NCBI GenBank assembly: GCA_947629195.1
Contig: CANRCS010000070.1
Span: forward strand, 1-5,288
Reading direction: 5' to 3'
DNA: 5,288 nucleotides
Source of the DNA: an uncultured Bacilli bacterium
GTDB taxonomy: Bacteria > Bacillota_I > Bacilli_A > RF39 > UBA660
The stretch's first letter is position 1. The number at the start of each line of letters is the position of its first letter. Below the pieces are notes generated by a model that searched no databases, had not been told where the DNA came from, and saw only the letters and a program-made list of their open reading frames with translations. The translations under genes and the position numbers were made by a program. This document shows, piece by piece, positions 4,356 to 5,288 of the stretch.

Positions 4356-5243
4356 TTATTTTATTTTTTCTTTTATAATATCATCATTTTCTATTTTTCC
4401 AATTAGCATTGAAGAACTTAAATTGTGATTTTTAAAATTGTTATTAACTTTTTTTTCATCGTAGTTTGCATAGCAGTATTTACAAAAATGCTTACATGTA
4501 TTATATGCTCCAATATCTACCATTTGAACGCAATTACATTTTCCACCTTTTCTAGCTGTCCAATTTTTATATGTTTTTCCAGTTATTTTATATGCCATTT
4601 CATGGGATAAACATTCTCCAATTTTAAAACCATATTCACTTAAATTTCTATCTTCAAAACATGTTTGAACACTCATATTATATTTTTTCGCACTATTACT
4701 AAAATTTATACCAATTTCCTTGTAATCGTTTTCACTAAATTCTTTAAGATTTAAAACTTTTAAATTATTACGTACATTTTTATAATCATCAATAAAAGAT
4801 ACTATTATTTGTTTAACGTACCCATTTAATAGATAACACATTTTTTCAAATGCTTTTTTATGATATTCTAAATTATATTTATCACTTAAAAATATAGGAT
4901 CATACCTTACATATAAATTATCAATTCCAACTATGTTTGATAATTCTTTTATTGCTTCAATTATTTTTGTTTTGTTTGGAACATTAGGTTCTATATCGCT
5001 TTTGTAAGGAGTTAGAGTTACGTGGAATAATATAGGTTTATCTATCTCTTTTAAATATTTCATAATAGGTATTGGATTCTTAGTACAAAATAAAATGGCA
5101 TCTACATCTTTAAAATTAATTCTACTTACCATTTTGGGATTATATGGATTTCTAACATCTACAAAACCATCTTTATATCTATTCATAAACCACTCAGAAT
5201 AAAATGCTACTATATCTGTTCTTCCACTAACATTTAAAATCAT
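4356..5243 (-). CDS. DUF1848 family protein with C-terminal CX3CX2C cluster (radical SAM-like)
   Basis: A 295-residue protein of unknown function. Family blocks in order: SGRTDIVAFYSEWFMNR (6-22), VRNPYNPKMVSRI (30-42), AILFCTKNPIP (49-59), FHVTLTPYKSDIEPNVPNK (73-91), LYVRYDPIF (110-118), IVSFIDDYKNVRNN (147-160) and VQTCFEDRNLSEYG (192-205). At the C-terminal end come KCNCVQMVDIGAYNTCKHFC (235-254) and KYCYANYD (255-262). Cys250, Cys254 and Cys257 make a CX3CX2C motif, the spacing that binds the 4Fe-4S cluster in radical SAM enzymes, here unusually near the C-terminus; Cys236 and Cys238 lie close by. A radical SAM or other Fe-S role is inference. No membrane segment is seen. The ribosome binding site AGGAG (5257-5253) lies 9 bases before the ATG. 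It has its own promoter and is adjacent to, but probably not functionally linked with, the ireB operon. Confidence 0.88.
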   Translation of the reverse strand: MILNVSGRTDIVAFYSEWFMNRYKDGFVDVRNPYNPKMVSRINFKDVDAILFCTKNPIPIMKYLKEIDKPILFHVTLTPYKSDIEPNVPNKTKIIEAIKELSNIVGIDNLYVRYDPIFLSDKYNLEYHKKAFEKMCYLLNGYVKQIIVSFIDDYKNVRNNLKVLNLKEFSENDYKEIGINFSNSAKKYNMSVQTCFEDRNLSEYGFKIGECLSHEMAYKITGKTYKNWTARKGGKCNCVQMVDIGAYNTCKHFCKYCYANYDEKKVNNNFKNHNLSSSMLIGKIENDDIIKEKIK

Positions 5244-5265
5244 ATTAAATCTCTCCTACTTATAC

Positions 5266-5274
5266 AGTATATCA
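5266..5274 (-). promoter_or_regulatory. Extended -10 element of the DUF1848 gene promoter
   Basis: On the minus strand, TGATATACT (5274-5266) is an extended -10 with 5 of 6 consensus bases. A -35 box at 17-base spacing would lie just beyond the right edge (about 5289-5294), so it cannot be checked. The predicted start near 5259 leaves a leader of about 16 bases holding the ribosome binding site, much like the ireB leader. Confidence 0.5.
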
Positions 5275-5288
5275 TAAGTTAATTAAAA

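Noticed and set aside
4329..4371. AT-only hairpin after the DUF1848 stop as a terminator
   Set aside because: The stem contains only A-T pairs and lacks a following U-tract, so termination there is not supported.
4425..4610. Plus-strand ORF of 61 codons, hydrophobic
   Set aside because: It is antisense to the conserved C-terminal Cys cluster of the DUF1848 gene. The hydrophobic look comes from the complement of Lys/Asn-rich codons, and no expression signals are seen.

Overview
This window comes from a very AT-rich, low-GC Bacillota-type genome; a Bacilli-like or gut-associated relative is my inference. The main evidence is the conserved block ireB - ruvX - yrzB (DUF1292) - mltG - trmR-like O-methyltransferase on the minus strand. 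It has the same order as yrzL-yrrK-yrzB-yrrL-yrrM of Bacillus subtilis. ireB ends on a TGA that overlaps the ruvX ATG, and all proteins have family-typical lengths, so the standard bacterial code fits better than the Mollicutes code in which TGA is Trp.

Layout from right to left, in the direction of most transcription. A DUF1848 protein with a C-terminal CX3CX2C cysteine cluster (5243-4356, minus) has an extended -10 promoter at the window edge. The five-gene operon (4275-1628, minus) has its own promoter just upstream of ireB, and its genes overlap or nearly abut. It combines a regulator of cell-wall stress signalling (IreB), a pre-16S rRNA nuclease (RuvX), an unknown acidic protein (DUF1292), a membrane-anchored septal/peptidoglycan transglycosylase (MltG) and a probable tRNA wobble-uridine methyltransferase. 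A perfect 24-base palindrome sits across the DUF1292 stop, just before mltG, which lacks a visible Shine-Dalgarno sequence.

The stretch from 1194 to 1627 has no long ORF but is densely organised. It has back-to-back promoters, a plus-strand gene for a 28-residue membrane peptide (1381-1467) with a good ribosome binding site, and two successive hairpins downstream. The predicted 5' end of that short transcript is complementary over 14 bases to the 3' arm of its own terminator hairpin. Together these features resemble a type I toxin-like module and are the best candidate here for something undescribed. The trmR end of the operon converges on it, so the 3' ends of the two transcripts probably overlap.

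Further left, a minus-strand gene (1184-267) encodes a 305-residue protein of unknown function. It has repeated YGEYPQ / KTGKTYT / KYVRVK / WVEV..WLVD blocks and ends at an intrinsic terminator. The first ~165 bases hold no gene. They carry several perfect inverted repeats that can fold in two mutually exclusive ways, which suggests a structured RNA or regulatory leader belonging to something beyond the left edge.
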